Shown here piece after piece: positions 1-8,273 of a stretch of 18,500 bases of DNA; the first letter of the stretch is position 1; each line of letters starts with the position of its first letter. The translations under genes and the position numbers were made by a program. The notes under the pieces are model-generated. The model was not told the origin of the DNA. It was given only the letters and a program-made list of their open reading frames with translations, and made no database searches. The DNA comes from JBGVMW01 sp045125095 (lineage in GTDB: Bacteria > Bacillota > Clostridia > Lachnospirales > Lachnospiraceae), in the NCBI GenBank assembly GCA_045125095.1, contig JBGVMW010000266.1, forward strand, positions 1 to 18,500, given 5' to 3'.

Positions 1-54
1 TGTAGTTCCGTTCAAGCTGGTTCAACCTTCAGTTTTCAGAAAATAGCAGACTAG
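1..54 (+). CDS. 3' end of an upstream gene, possibly a histidine kinase (partial)
   Basis: Frame 1 is open from the window edge to a TAG at 52-54, giving 17 residues that end GSTFSFQKIAD. The pattern G-S-T-F-S-F near a C-terminus resembles the last beta strand of HATPase_c domains, where many histidine kinases end in a G-x-G-S-T-F-x-F pattern. The stop lies 17 nt before the cheB start, the spacing of genes in one operon. Only the tail is visible, so the product is a guess. A second frame is also open for a few codons (stop at 44-46), so even the frame is not certain. Confidence 0.4.
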   Translation, partial: CSSVQAGSTFSFQKIAD

Positions 55-71
55 TGTGGATAGGAGAAGAA

Positions 72-1100
72 ATGAGGAAGATAAGGGTTTTGATAGTAGA
101 GGATTCTCTTGTTTTCAGAGAATTACTTGTAAAAAATCTTAATAAGGATCCTATGTTAGAAGTGGTTGCAGTTGCCAGTAATCCTTATGAGGCAAGGGAT
201 AAGATAATCGAGGTAAAGCCAGATGTAATGACTCTTGATATTGAGATGCCGAGAATGGATGGAATAGAATTTCTGCGAAAACTGATGCCGCAGTACCCGA
301 TGCCGGTGGTAATGATCAGTTCATTAAGTGACAAGGTGTTTGATGCACTTCAGGCTGGAGCGGTGGATTTTGTAGCAAAGCCGAGGGTTACGGATCGTTT
401 GCAACTAGAGACTTTTCTTACCAAGGAGCTTCCGGTTAAGATTAAGGTTGCTTCTACTGCAAGCATTAGCAATATAAAGAAATCAATAAAGACTCCTGCA
501 AGTCTGTCCACGCATCTTAGAAGTCAGAAGAAAATAGTGGCCATAGGTGCTTCTACAGGCGGAACGGAAGCAATTGCCAGGGTGATTAAAGAATTTAATG
601 TTGATATTTCCGGAACTGTAATTGTACAGCACATGCCACCAGGCTTTACAGAGATGTATGCAAAGCGTCTAAATGAACAATGTAAGGTGATTGTCAGGGA
701 AGCGAAAAATGGAGATAAGGTAGTTCAGGGACAGGTGCTTATTGCTCCAGGAGGAGACCAGCAGATGAGGGTGGTTAAAGTAGGAGACGAGTATCAGGTT
801 TCATTAAAAAAAGGTGACAAGGTAAATGGTCATTGTCCTTCTGTAGATGTACTCTTTAATTCAGTGGCAGAAACAGCCGGAAGGGACGCCCTTGGAATAA
901 TTCTTACGGGAATGGGGGCTGACGGAGCCAAAGGACTTAAGGCAATGAGAGATGTGGGGGCACTCACTATTGGTCAGGATGAATCTACCTGTGTTGTATA
1001 TGGAATGCCAAAGGTTGCATTTGACATAGGTGCAGTAATGCATCAGGAAAAATTGGAAAATATAGCAAGAAAAACATATTCATTATTGAATCAAAAATAA
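72..1100 (+). CDS. cheB: Protein-glutamate methylesterase/glutamine deamidase CheB
   Basis: CheB removes methyl groups from (and deamidates) MCP receptors in the cytoplasm and so resets chemosensory adaptation. The protein has 342 residues. Residues 1-120 are a receiver domain with acidic pair E10-D11, phospho-acceptor D56 in LDIEMPRMDG and conserved K103 in AKPR. A linker leads to the methylesterase domain from about 153, with the catalytic triad visible as S161 (GASTGGTE), H187 (VQHMPPG) and D284 (GMGADG). An upstream in-frame GTG at 54 exists, but ATG 72 is preferred: AGGAGA at 62-67 lies just upstream, and the receiver then starts at the usual distance. It is followed closely by the CheY-like gene, and cheR is not in the window. 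The identification is firm. Confidence 0.97.
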   Translation: MRKIRVLIVEDSLVFRELLVKNLNKDPMLEVVAVASNPYEARDKIIEVKPDVMTLDIEMPRMDGIEFLRKLMPQYPMPVVMISSLSDKVFDALQAGAVDFVAKPRVTDRLQLETFLTKELPVKIKVASTASISNIKKSIKTPASLSTHLRSQKKIVAIGASTGGTEAIARVIKEFNVDISGTVIVQHMPPGFTEMYAKRLNEQCKVIVREAKNGDKVVQGQVLIAPGGDQQMRVVKVGDEYQVSLKKGDKVNGHCPSVDVLFNSVAETAGRDALGIILTGMGADGAKGLKAMRDVGALTIGQDESTCVVYGMPKVAFDIGAVMHQEKLENIARKTYSLLNQK

Positions 1101-1113
1101 GGGAGAAGTGCAC

Positions 1114-1506
1114 ATGAAGATATTATTAGCAGAAGATGATTTTGTAACACGTAAATTTATGGCGAACTTTTTATCAAGATATGGGGATTGTGATGTGACA
1201 GTTGATGGTATGGAAGCAGTTGATGCTTTTATGCTTGCCCTTGAAGAAGATGAACCTTATGATTTGGTCTGTCTTGATATTATGATGCCGGTTATGGATG
1301 GGTATCAGGCACTTATGGGAATTCGAAATTTAGAAAAGGAACGCAATATTCCACCGGAAAAGGCAGCGAAAGTCATAATGACAACCGCATTGAATGAGGA
1401 AAAAAATGTCAAAATGGCATTTGAATTAGGTTGTACCATATATTCAGGAAAGCCGATTGATCAGGAAAGATTTGACCAGGCATTAAAAAAACTTGGTCTG
1501 ATATAG
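1114..1506 (+). CDS. Single-domain response regulator, CheY-like
   Basis: A stand-alone receiver of 130 residues with no output domain. It shows D8-D9 in the acidic pocket, phospho-acceptor D55 in CLDIMMPVMDG, the switch threonines at 90-91 and K113 in GKPID. Compared with E. coli-type CheY it carries a longer loop before beta-4 (about residues 72-86, NLEKERN followed by PPEKAAK). That loop type is shared, from memory, with CheY-like proteins of multi-chemosensory bacteria. The start is taken as ATG 1114, because GGGAG at 1101-1105 is 8 nt upstream; the in-frame GTG at 1108 would be only 2 nt away. Lying between cheB and cheA, it is the likely phosphoryl acceptor from CheA. Whether it binds a flagellar switch or another target cannot be seen. 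Confidence 0.92.
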   Translation: MKILLAEDDFVTRKFMANFLSRYGDCDVTVDGMEAVDAFMLALEEDEPYDLVCLDIMMPVMDGYQALMGIRNLEKERNIPPEKAAKVIMTTALNEEKNVKMAFELGCTIYSGKPIDQERFDQALKKLGLI

Positions 1507-1519
1507 AAAGGAGTACCAA

Positions 1520-3673
1520 ATGGCCGAAGAGTTTAACACTGAAGGCATGCTGGACATGTATCTGTTCGAAAATGGGCAATTGCTCGAACGGCTGCAGGAA
1601 ATAGTACTCGAACAGAAGGATGAGGAATGTTTTGACGAAGATAGTATCAATGAAATATTTCGAACGATGCATACGATAAAAGGTTCCTCAGGAATAATGA
1701 TGTTTGATGACATTACAGCAGTGTCTCATAAGTTAGAGGATGTGTTCTTTTATTTGAGAGAATCCCATCCGGAACATGTTCCCCACTTAGAATTAGTGGA
1801 ACATGTTTTAGCAGTTGCGGATTTTATTACGAATGAGTTAGATAAAATCCAGAATGGAGAGGCAGCAGATGGTGATGCCAGCGAGATTATTGCCTCCATT
1901 GATAAGTTTCTTGCTTCCATTAAGGGAGAAAAGCAGGAAAAAGAGAAGGTAATAAAAGAAAATGTGCATGAGGAGCCAAAGCAGTTTTATATTGCACCAA
2001 TGGCGACCAGTTCCAGCCATTTTTATAAGATTTACCTGACTTATAGTCCGGGAATACCACTTGCCAATATACATGCCTATAAGATCGTGTATGCATTAAA
2101 GGAAATCGCAGAAGATTTGCTGTATTCACCGGAAGATATTGTTACAGATGAGAGCAGTGCAGATGAAATATTAGAGAATGGATTTAAGATGCTGCTACAG
2201 ACCAAGAGCAGCGAGGAAGAACTCCGGGAAATTATGCAGACCGGATATGAACTCCAGAAAGTAGATATTTATGAATGCAAAGCAGACGAATTTCTGCAAG
2301 GATTTGACAGTATTGGGTCAGAAATCCGCATTGATTTGGATTCCAGTGTGGAAGAAATCGAAGCAAAAGCCCAAAGTGGTGGACAATCAGAGGAAGCACT
2401 TAAGAAAGATAAACCGATTGCACCGGGTGATTTCGTCATTGAGGCAAAGGAACCTGGTAAAGCAAAGAAGTTGGCAAAGGACAAGCAAAAGAAGGTAGAA
2501 AAAACAGCATTTATCAGTGTAGATGTGAAAAAGATGGATATGCTGATGGATCTGATTGGAGAGCTGGTTATTTCAGAATCCGTGGTATTGCAAAATCCGG
2601 ATTTGAAAGTGCCGGGACTTAAGTTGGATAATTTTCATAAAGCAGCAACGCAGATGTCAAAGATATCAACAGACCTGCAAAATGTAATTATGAGCATGCG
2701 AATGGTTCCGTTGACCAATACGTTCCAGAAAATGAACCGAATTGTGTTTGATGTGTCGAGAAAGTTAGGAAAAGAAATTGAGTTTGAAATGGTGGGAGAA
2801 AACACGGAAGTGGATAAAAACATCATTGAACATATTTCGGATCCATTGATGCATTTGGTGCGAAATGCAGTTGACCACGGAATTGAAACCATGGAGGAAC
2901 GTGCAGCAAGCGGTAAGACGGAAAAAGGTCGGGTAACGCTTTCTGCTAAGACAGAATCAGGCAAGGTGTGGATTGGTGTTCAGGATAACGGCAAGGGATT
3001 AGACAGAGACAAAATTCTTGCAAAAGCAAGAAAGCAGGGAATTCTCGATTATACAAGACCAGAAAACTCCTACACAGATAAAGAAGTCTATCAGTTTATT
3101 ACTCTTCCAGGCTTTTCTACCAATGAAAAAGTAACTGAGTATTCAGGAAGAGGAGTAGGAATGGATGTTGTTGTATCCAATCTGCAATCCATTGGAGGAA
3201 GCTTAGAGATTGAAAGTACGCCAGGACAGGGAAGCATCATGAATTTAAAAATTCCGTTGACGCTTGCGATTATCGATGGCATTGTAATGCAGGTGGGAGC
3301 ATCTTCATTCGTCATAGAAACTGGCGTTGTGAAGGAATTTGTAAGTGCCTGTGACAATCGAATCGTAAAGGAACCAAATGGTGATGAATTTGTCATGATA
3401 CGAGGGGAATGTTTCCCGGTTCTCAGCGTGGGTGAATGGTATCATTTGAAAAATTACGAGAGAAATGTTGAGGATGGCATGCTAGTCATTATTGAGGTTG
3501 AGAAAAAGCATATGTGCCTTCTGGTAGATAGCCTGATTGGTAAGCAGGAAATTGTAGTAAAACCTATTCCAGACTATATCAAGAAAGTAAAAGGCTTATC
3601 TGGCTGTACACAGTTAGGGGATGGCAGCATTGCCTTGATATTAGATGCCGCTGGCATAATGGAGTATAAATAA
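1520..3673 (+). CDS. cheA: Chemotaxis histidine kinase CheA
   Basis: CheA autophosphorylates under control of receptors through CheW, then passes the phosphoryl group to response regulators. Domains of this 717-residue protein in order: P1 Hpt (about 1-130) with phospho-His H51 in MHTIKGSSG; a P2-like regulator-docking region (about 155-265) followed by a charged linker; the P3 dimerisation helices (about 335-395, from FISVDVKKMDMLMD); P4 ATPase with N-box N449 (HLVRNAVDHG), G1 box D489 (DNGKG) and a GRGVGMDV G2 box; and the P5 CheW-like domain from about 590 to the end. A strong AAAGGAG (1507-1513) is 6 nt before the ATG. All catalytic motifs are intact. It should phosphorylate the adjacent CheY-like protein and CheB. 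Confidence 0.97.
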   Translation: MAEEFNTEGMLDMYLFENGQLLERLQEIVLEQKDEECFDEDSINEIFRTMHTIKGSSGIMMFDDITAVSHKLEDVFFYLRESHPEHVPHLELVEHVLAVADFITNELDKIQNGEAADGDASEIIASIDKFLASIKGEKQEKEKVIKENVHEEPKQFYIAPMATSSSHFYKIYLTYSPGIPLANIHAYKIVYALKEIAEDLLYSPEDIVTDESSADEILENGFKMLLQTKSSEEELREIMQTGYELQKVDIYECKADEFLQGFDSIGSEIRIDLDSSVEEIEAKAQSGGQSEEALKKDKPIAPGDFVIEAKEPGKAKKLAKDKQKKVEKTAFISVDVKKMDMLMDLIGELVISESVVLQNPDLKVPGLKLDNFHKAATQMSKISTDLQNVIMSMRMVPLTNTFQKMNRIVFDVSRKLGKEIEFEMVGENTEVDKNIIEHISDPLMHLVRNAVDHGIETMEERAASGKTEKGRVTLSAKTESGKVWIGVQDNGKGLDRDKILAKARKQGILDYTRPENSYTDKEVYQFITLPGFSTNEKVTEYSGRGVGMDVVVSNLQSIGGSLEIESTPGQGSIMNLKIPLTLAIIDGIVMQVGASSFVIETGVVKEFVSACDNRIVKEPNGDEFVMIRGECFPVLSVGEWYHLKNYERNVEDGMLVIIEVEKKHMCLLVDSLIGKQEIVVKPIPDYIKKVKGLSGCTQLGDGSIALILDAAGIMEYK

Positions 3674-3695
3674 ACAAAGAAAGGAAAGGATTCAA

Positions 3696-4199
3696 ATGAG
3701 TGAGTTTGACACACAGAAGGGTAAATATGTGACCTTCCAGTCAGGAAATGAATATTTCGGACTTAAGATTCAGTATGTGAATGAAATTATTGTTTTTCAG
3801 GAAATCACAGAAATACCGGAAAGTGAAGATTATGTAAAGGGTCTGATTAATCTCAGAGGAAAAATTATTCCGGTTATTGACGTTAGACTTCGCTTTAAAC
3901 AGGAACCCTTTGATTACAATGACAGAACCTGTATTATTGTAATCAATGTAAAATCTACAGTCGTTGGGTTGATTGTGGAGAAAATAGCAGAGGTGGTGGA
4001 GATTCAGGAGGAAAATATTCTTCCGGCGCCATCCACAAGACATGCAGATAAGAGCCACGACCAGAATACATATGTATACGCAATTGGAAAAGTGGGGGAT
4101 GCAGTGAAGTTGCTATTAGACCCGGAAAAACTGTTAAATGATGAAGACTTAGCAACAATGGAACAGATAAGTGAAGGACCATTAGAAGAAGGAGAGTAA
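3696..4199 (+). CDS. cheW: Chemotaxis coupling protein CheW
   Basis: CheW links MCP signalling tips to the P5 domain of CheA in the array baseplate. The 167-residue protein carries the fold's usual landmarks: a first strand YVTFQSGNEYFGL, then VNEIIVFQEITEIPESEDYVKGLINLRGKIIPVIDV, here cited as residues about 28-63, and a second half with VGLIVEKIAEVVEI. GGAAAGGA at 3683-3690 is 5 nt before the ATG. The last A of its TAA stop (4197-4199) is the first base of the ATG proposed for the MCP, so the two genes are probably translationally coupled. The C-terminal 15 residues are an acidic tail. The assignment is firm. Confidence 0.95.
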   Translation: MSEFDTQKGKYVTFQSGNEYFGLKIQYVNEIIVFQEITEIPESEDYVKGLINLRGKIIPVIDVRLRFKQEPFDYNDRTCIIVINVKSTVVGLIVEKIAEVVEIQEENILPAPSTRHADKSHDQNTYVYAIGKVGDAVKLLLDPEKLLNDEDLATMEQISEGPLEEGE

Positions 4200-5476
4200 T
4201 GAATATGAAAAAAATGAAGGTGCAAACCAAACTTACAATTGGATTTATTATTATTGATGTGTTATTGATTTTAAGCTTGATTTCAGGATATTCCACCGCA
4301 TCGCGGATTATACATGTAGATAATCCGGAACGATATCTGAATAACTATAAGATATTTTGCATCATGGCATTTGTGCTTATGTTTGCGATTATGTTAGGAA
4401 TTTCCATGACACTCATTAAAATCATAAGCAAATCTGTAAAACAGCTTTCAGATGCAGCCCAGAAGATTGCTGTTGGAATAGTAGACGTGAATTTAGAAAA
4501 ACACGGTAATGATGAATTTGGTGCGTTAGTGGAAGATTTCCAGCATGTTGTGGATAACATCCGTTATCAGGCTACAATTGCGGAAGAAGTAGCAGGTGGA
4601 AATATGACTGTTGAGGTAACACCGAAATCAGACAAAGATGTACTTGGCATTTCTTTGAGAAAATTAGTACAGCAGAATCATCATGCATTGACTAATATCA
4701 ACGATGCAGCGTATCAGGTAATGACAAGCTCCTCACAGATGGCAAGCGCAAGCGAAGGGTTAGCAGAAGGCTCTACAGAGCAGGCAAGTGCCATCCAGCA
4801 GATTACGGCTTCTATCATTGATATTGCTGAAAAGACAAGAACAAATGCGTCAGAAGCCAATGAGGCATCTGCACTGACTTCACAGGCAATTGGTGAAGTG
4901 AAACGAGGAAATGAACAGATGCAGGAAATGATGGCTGCTATGCAGGATATCAACAAATCATCCGAAAGCATCTCTAAGATTATCAAAGTAATTGATGATA
5001 TTGCATTCCAGACCAATATTCTTGCTTTGAATGCAGCAGTAGAGGCAGCAAGAGCAGGAGAAGCAGGAAAGGGATTTGCAGTCGTGGCAGAGGAAGTCAG
5101 AAACTTAGCAGCGAAGAGTGCTGCAGCAGCTTCTGAGACAGCAGAATTGATTGAAGATTCCATCAATAAAGTTGATGCAGGTTCTAAGATTGCGGATGAG
5201 ACAGCAAAAGCATTAGAAGCCATTACAAATGTAGTAGAAAAGAGTGAGACAATTATTGCTGGGATTGCAGAAGCATCCAACTATCAGGCAACAGCAATTG
5301 AACAGATTGACCAGGCGATAGAGCAGGTATCGCAGGTAGTGCAGAATAATTCTGCTACAAGTGAAGAATGTGCAGCGGCAAGTGTGGAATTATCCACACA
5401 GGCAGACAGAATGCGTGGATTGCTTTCCGTGTACAAGTTAGATAACCGTACGGGTGGTCAGCAGATACATCTTTAA
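4199..5476 (+). CDS. Methyl-accepting chemotaxis protein with no sizeable external sensor domain
   Basis: Two hydrophobic helices (about 12-30 and 51-73) are separated by only about 20 residues, so there is no room for a folded ligand-binding domain outside the cell. Next come HAMP-like segments (about 74-125 and probably a second at 127-175), then a coiled-coil methyl-accepting region. The highly conserved hairpin tip follows, starting near A269-F270-Q271 with the signature ALNAAVEAARAGEAGKGFA. A C-terminal helix returns and ends at residue 425. The start could be ATG 4199 (overlapping the cheW stop) or ATG 4205; AAGGAG at 4189-4194 serves either. It probably senses membrane or cytoplasmic state, or works through a partner protein. 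No CheR-docking pentapeptide is seen at the C-terminus. Confidence 0.95.
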   Translation: MNMKKMKVQTKLTIGFIIIDVLLILSLISGYSTASRIIHVDNPERYLNNYKIFCIMAFVLMFAIMLGISMTLIKIISKSVKQLSDAAQKIAVGIVDVNLEKHGNDEFGALVEDFQHVVDNIRYQATIAEEVAGGNMTVEVTPKSDKDVLGISLRKLVQQNHHALTNINDAAYQVMTSSSQMASASEGLAEGSTEQASAIQQITASIIDIAEKTRTNASEANEASALTSQAIGEVKRGNEQMQEMMAAMQDINKSSESISKIIKVIDDIAFQTNILALNAAVEAARAGEAGKGFAVVAEEVRNLAAKSAAAASETAELIEDSINKVDAGSKIADETAKALEAITNVVEKSETIIAGIAEASNYQATAIEQIDQAIEQVSQVVQNNSATSEECAAASVELSTQADRMRGLLSVYKLDNRTGGQQIHL

Positions 5477-5489
5477 AAGCTTGCATAGC

Positions 5490-5524
5490 ATACCGGCGCC
5501 GAATAAGCGTCGGTATACTTTTTT
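5490..5524 (+). terminator. Intrinsic terminator or attenuator after the MCP gene
   Basis: A 10-bp stem (5490-5499 with 5507-5516, one G-U pair) closes a 7-nt loop and is followed after two bases by six T (5519-5524). It starts 14 nt after the MCP stop. The start codon of the next gene lies only 13 nt beyond the T-run, so no separate promoter fits between them. This suggests partial read-through, or a promoter inside the MCP gene. Confidence 0.8.
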
Positions 5525-5536
5525 GGGGGGATAAGG
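5525..5536 (+). promoter_or_regulatory. Unusual G-rich ribosome binding site selecting a TTG start
   Basis: Six G followed by ATAAGG lie 1 to 13 nt before TTG 5538. The run of G can pair with the anti-Shine-Dalgarno sequence with wobble. The alternative ATG at 5556 has no purine-rich site at a useful distance, so TTG 5538 is preferred. Confidence 0.5.
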
Positions 5537-5537
5537 T

Positions 5538-8273
5538 TTGGAAAATGCAAATAAGATGAAAAATGAGGAAAGAGGATGCGAACTGTTTGTTTTGTTGTTT
5601 TTCAGTATATATGAGATTGGTATATTATATCTATCTATCAAAATGCACTGGGAAATCTGGGTGTCTTTCTTCATGTTATGCGCTTTCATACTTTCGTGGT
5701 TTGTATTCTTAGGGAGGTTTCGCGATTTCCGGTTCAGAGCAAGGGCTACAATCATTTTGATACAGATTAGTATTAATTTGTATGCCATGCAGGAAGGAGA
5801 CTTATCGAATGTACTATTGATACTGATTGCACTGTCGGTTCTTGCCTGTTTGTATGGATTTACTGATGTCATAAAGATTTCGGGAGTTTCCGCTATGTTG
5901 TTATTTTTTTGTCACGGATTTGTCAGACAGTCATTGGGTTTTATGACTATGGAATATGGTAAAACAATGCTATTTCAGATGGGGAATGTATTTTTTATAC
6001 AGTATATTCTTCATTTCTGGTTGAAAAAAAGAGACAAAAGCAGTCAGCAAATCATGAAAACAATTGAAGGGTTGAAGGAAGCAGAACGAAGTAAGGATGA
6101 CTTTTTAGCCAATGTCAGCCATGAGATTCGCACACCGATTAATACTATCTGTGGAATGAGTGAAGTGATATTACAGGAAGATAATATCCAAAAAATTCGT
6201 GAGGAAGTATCGGACATCCGGATAGCAGGACGTAACCTGATGTCTGTGGTGAGTGATATTTTAGACTTTTCTGAGTTGCAGTCTGAAAAAGTGGAAATTA
6301 TAGAGGAAGCATATAACATTACTTCTACTATTAATGATGTGATTAATATGACGATGGCTCGAAAAAATGAAAAGAATATTGAACTGATTGTAGATTGTGA
6401 TTCCAATATTCCCTGTGGATTGTTAGGGGATGAGAAAAAGATTCGGAGAGTTATTATGAATCTTGTGAATAATGCAATCAAATTCACTGATGAGGGATGC
6501 GTCACGATCATCATTGAGTATCGAAAGGAAGACTATGGAATAAATCTGTCGGTTACCGTGAAAGATACGGGAATTGGAATGACAGAGGAAAATGTTGAGA
6601 AGCTTTTTAATCGCTTTAACCAGGTGGATACCAAAAGAAACCGTCACAATGGAGGAATCGGCTTAGGTCTTGCTATTTCAAAAGCAATCGTCTTGAAAAT
6701 GGGTGGAATAATAACTGCAAAAAGTAAATTGGGAAAGGGAAGTGTCATTAAGTTTGTAATTCCCCAAAAGGTGTTAGATGAACGCCCGATTGCTGTTATT
6801 CAGGATAAAGAGAAAATAAATATTGCAATTTATATTGATATGGAGCGGTTCCGGATGCGTGCAATTCGTGATGAGTACTCCAATAATATCCGTCATATGT
6901 TAGAACAGCAACAGGTGAAAGGTCATATTTGCCGAAATATGGCCGAACTAAAGCGAAGGGAAGCGTTTGAATATTTTTCCCATGTATTCATCAGTTTTGT
7001 AGAATATCAGGAGGATTCCAAGTATTTTGATGAATTGGCAGAGCGTACAAGAGTAATTGTGGTGATTGACAGGCATCAGGAAAAGCATATTACAAATCCA
7101 AATCTGTTGCGCATTTACAAACCATTTTACATACTGCCAATTGTGTCAGTGCTGAATGGAAGAACAGAAGAAACGGATGGAAGATATGTGCATCATCCGG
7201 AAAAATTCATTGCTCCGAACGCACACGTTCTGGTTGTAGATGACAATGCCATGAATATCAGGGTAATGGAGGGATTGTTAGCAAATTACCAGATTAAAGT
7301 ATCAACGGCGTTTAGTGGACAGGAGGCATTAGAGAAGATAGAAACAAAGGAATACGATTTTGTCTTTATGGACCACATGATGCCGGAGATGGATGGAGTA
7401 GAAGCATTACATCGAATACGGAATAAAGTGGGGTCTTATTACCGGAACGTGCCGATTATTGCCTGGACTGCCAATGCGGTAGCAGGAACAAGGGAAATGT
7501 TTTTAGCAGAAGGGTTTACCGATTTTGTTGAAAAACCAGTGGAATTATCTGTATTAGAGCGAGTGATGAAACGGAACCTTCCAGAAGACAAGTTGATTTA
7601 TTGTGAAAAACAAAATACAGAAGAACAAGCCGATGAATTTAAAATTGGAGATCTGGATGTTGAAAAAGGAATGCTGTATTGCGGAGGAAAAGAAAAGTAT
7701 TTGAATATGCTTCAGTTACATAGTAACAGTGCAGAGGAGAACCGAAGAAATGTTGAGTCGTTGTATGAGCAACAGAATTGGAAGGATTATACCATTACGG
7801 TACATGCGATAAAAAGTTCTATGCTCAGTATTGGAGCTGTTACATTGTCAGAGCTTGCCAAGCAGTTAGAATTAGCAGGTAAGGAGGGAAACATAGAATA
7901 TATTTGTGCACATCATAAAGAAATGCTTGCAGAATACAATCGGGTTACGCAGATGATACAGGAGAATGCAAAGGTCAACCCGGTAAAATCTCAAACAATT
8001 GATGTGAAGTCTCTTCCTATGCTTGCAGATATAGAATTTGAGCAGAAGGCAATTGATTTGGAGGACGCAATGTACGCACTGGATGGTCAGAAGATGCTTG
8101 ACATCCTGTCAGAGTTGAAGAAGTATCAATATTATGGAGCCGCATTGGAGGAGGCGCTTGCACCAATCCGAAGAAAGGTGGAAATGTCGGATTATATGTC
8201 GGCGGTAGAAGCGGTATTAAGATTAAAGGATCAGCTGAAACAAAACAAGGAAGGGGATGAGAAAACATGCTAA
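5538..8273 (+). CDS. Membrane hybrid sensor histidine kinase with receiver and Hpt domains
   Basis: A 911-residue phosphorelay kinase. The N-terminus has about six membrane helices (roughly 16-165) and no large external loop. HisKA follows with H195 in NVSHEIRTP, then HATPase_c with N-box from N308, G1 at D343 (DTGIGM) and G2 from G372 (GGIGLGLAI). Residues about 425-550 look like a degenerate receiver without the acid cluster. The true receiver has D568-D569, phospho-acceptor D612 (FMDHMMPEMDG) and K666. An Hpt domain follows with H756 in TVHAIKSS, then a helical tail of about 100 residues. All phosphotransfer residues are present, so a full His-Asp-His relay is possible within one protein. 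The final Asp partner is not encoded as an obvious DNA-binding regulator here. It follows a terminator and overlaps the next gene by 7 nt. The TTG start is inferred. Confidence 0.93.
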   Translation: MENANKMKNEERGCELFVLLFFSIYEIGILYLSIKMHWEIWVSFFMLCAFILSWFVFLGRFRDFRFRARATIILIQISINLYAMQEGDLSNVLLILIALSVLACLYGFTDVIKISGVSAMLLFFCHGFVRQSLGFMTMEYGKTMLFQMGNVFFIQYILHFWLKKRDKSSQQIMKTIEGLKEAERSKDDFLANVSHEIRTPINTICGMSEVILQEDNIQKIREEVSDIRIAGRNLMSVVSDILDFSELQSEKVEIIEEAYNITSTINDVINMTMARKNEKNIELIVDCDSNIPCGLLGDEKKIRRVIMNLVNNAIKFTDEGCVTIIIEYRKEDYGINLSVTVKDTGIGMTEENVEKLFNRFNQVDTKRNRHNGGIGLGLAISKAIVLKMGGIITAKSKLGKGSVIKFVIPQKVLDERPIAVIQDKEKINIAIYIDMERFRMRAIRDEYSNNIRHMLEQQQVKGHICRNMAELKRREAFEYFSHVFISFVEYQEDSKYFDELAERTRVIVVIDRHQEKHITNPNLLRIYKPFYILPIVSVLNGRTEETDGRYVHHPEKFIAPNAHVLVVDDNAMNIRVMEGLLANYQIKVSTAFSGQEALEKIETKEYDFVFMDHMMPEMDGVEALHRIRNKVGSYYRNVPIIAWTANAVAGTREMFLAEGFTDFVEKPVELSVLERVMKRNLPEDKLIYCEKQNTEEQADEFKIGDLDVEKGMLYCGGKEKYLNMLQLHSNSAEENRRNVESLYEQQNWKDYTITVHAIKSSMLSIGAVTLSELAKQLELAGKEGNIEYICAHHKEMLAEYNRVTQMIQENAKVNPVKSQTIDVKSLPMLADIEFEQKAIDLEDAMYALDGQKMLDILSELKKYQYYGAALEEALAPIRRKVEMSDYMSAVEAVLRLKDQLKQNKEGDEKTC

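Noticed and set aside
54..71. GTG 54 as the cheB start.
   Set aside because: Its first base overlaps the last base of the upstream TAG and it lacks a spaced binding site. ATG 72 follows AGGAGA and gives the normal receiver N-terminus.
4714..5280. A 188-codon open frame on the minus strand inside the MCP gene.
   Set aside because: It is an antisense shadow of the repetitive Ala/Glu/Ser-rich coiled-coil coding sequence. It has no ribosome binding site and no recognisable protein.
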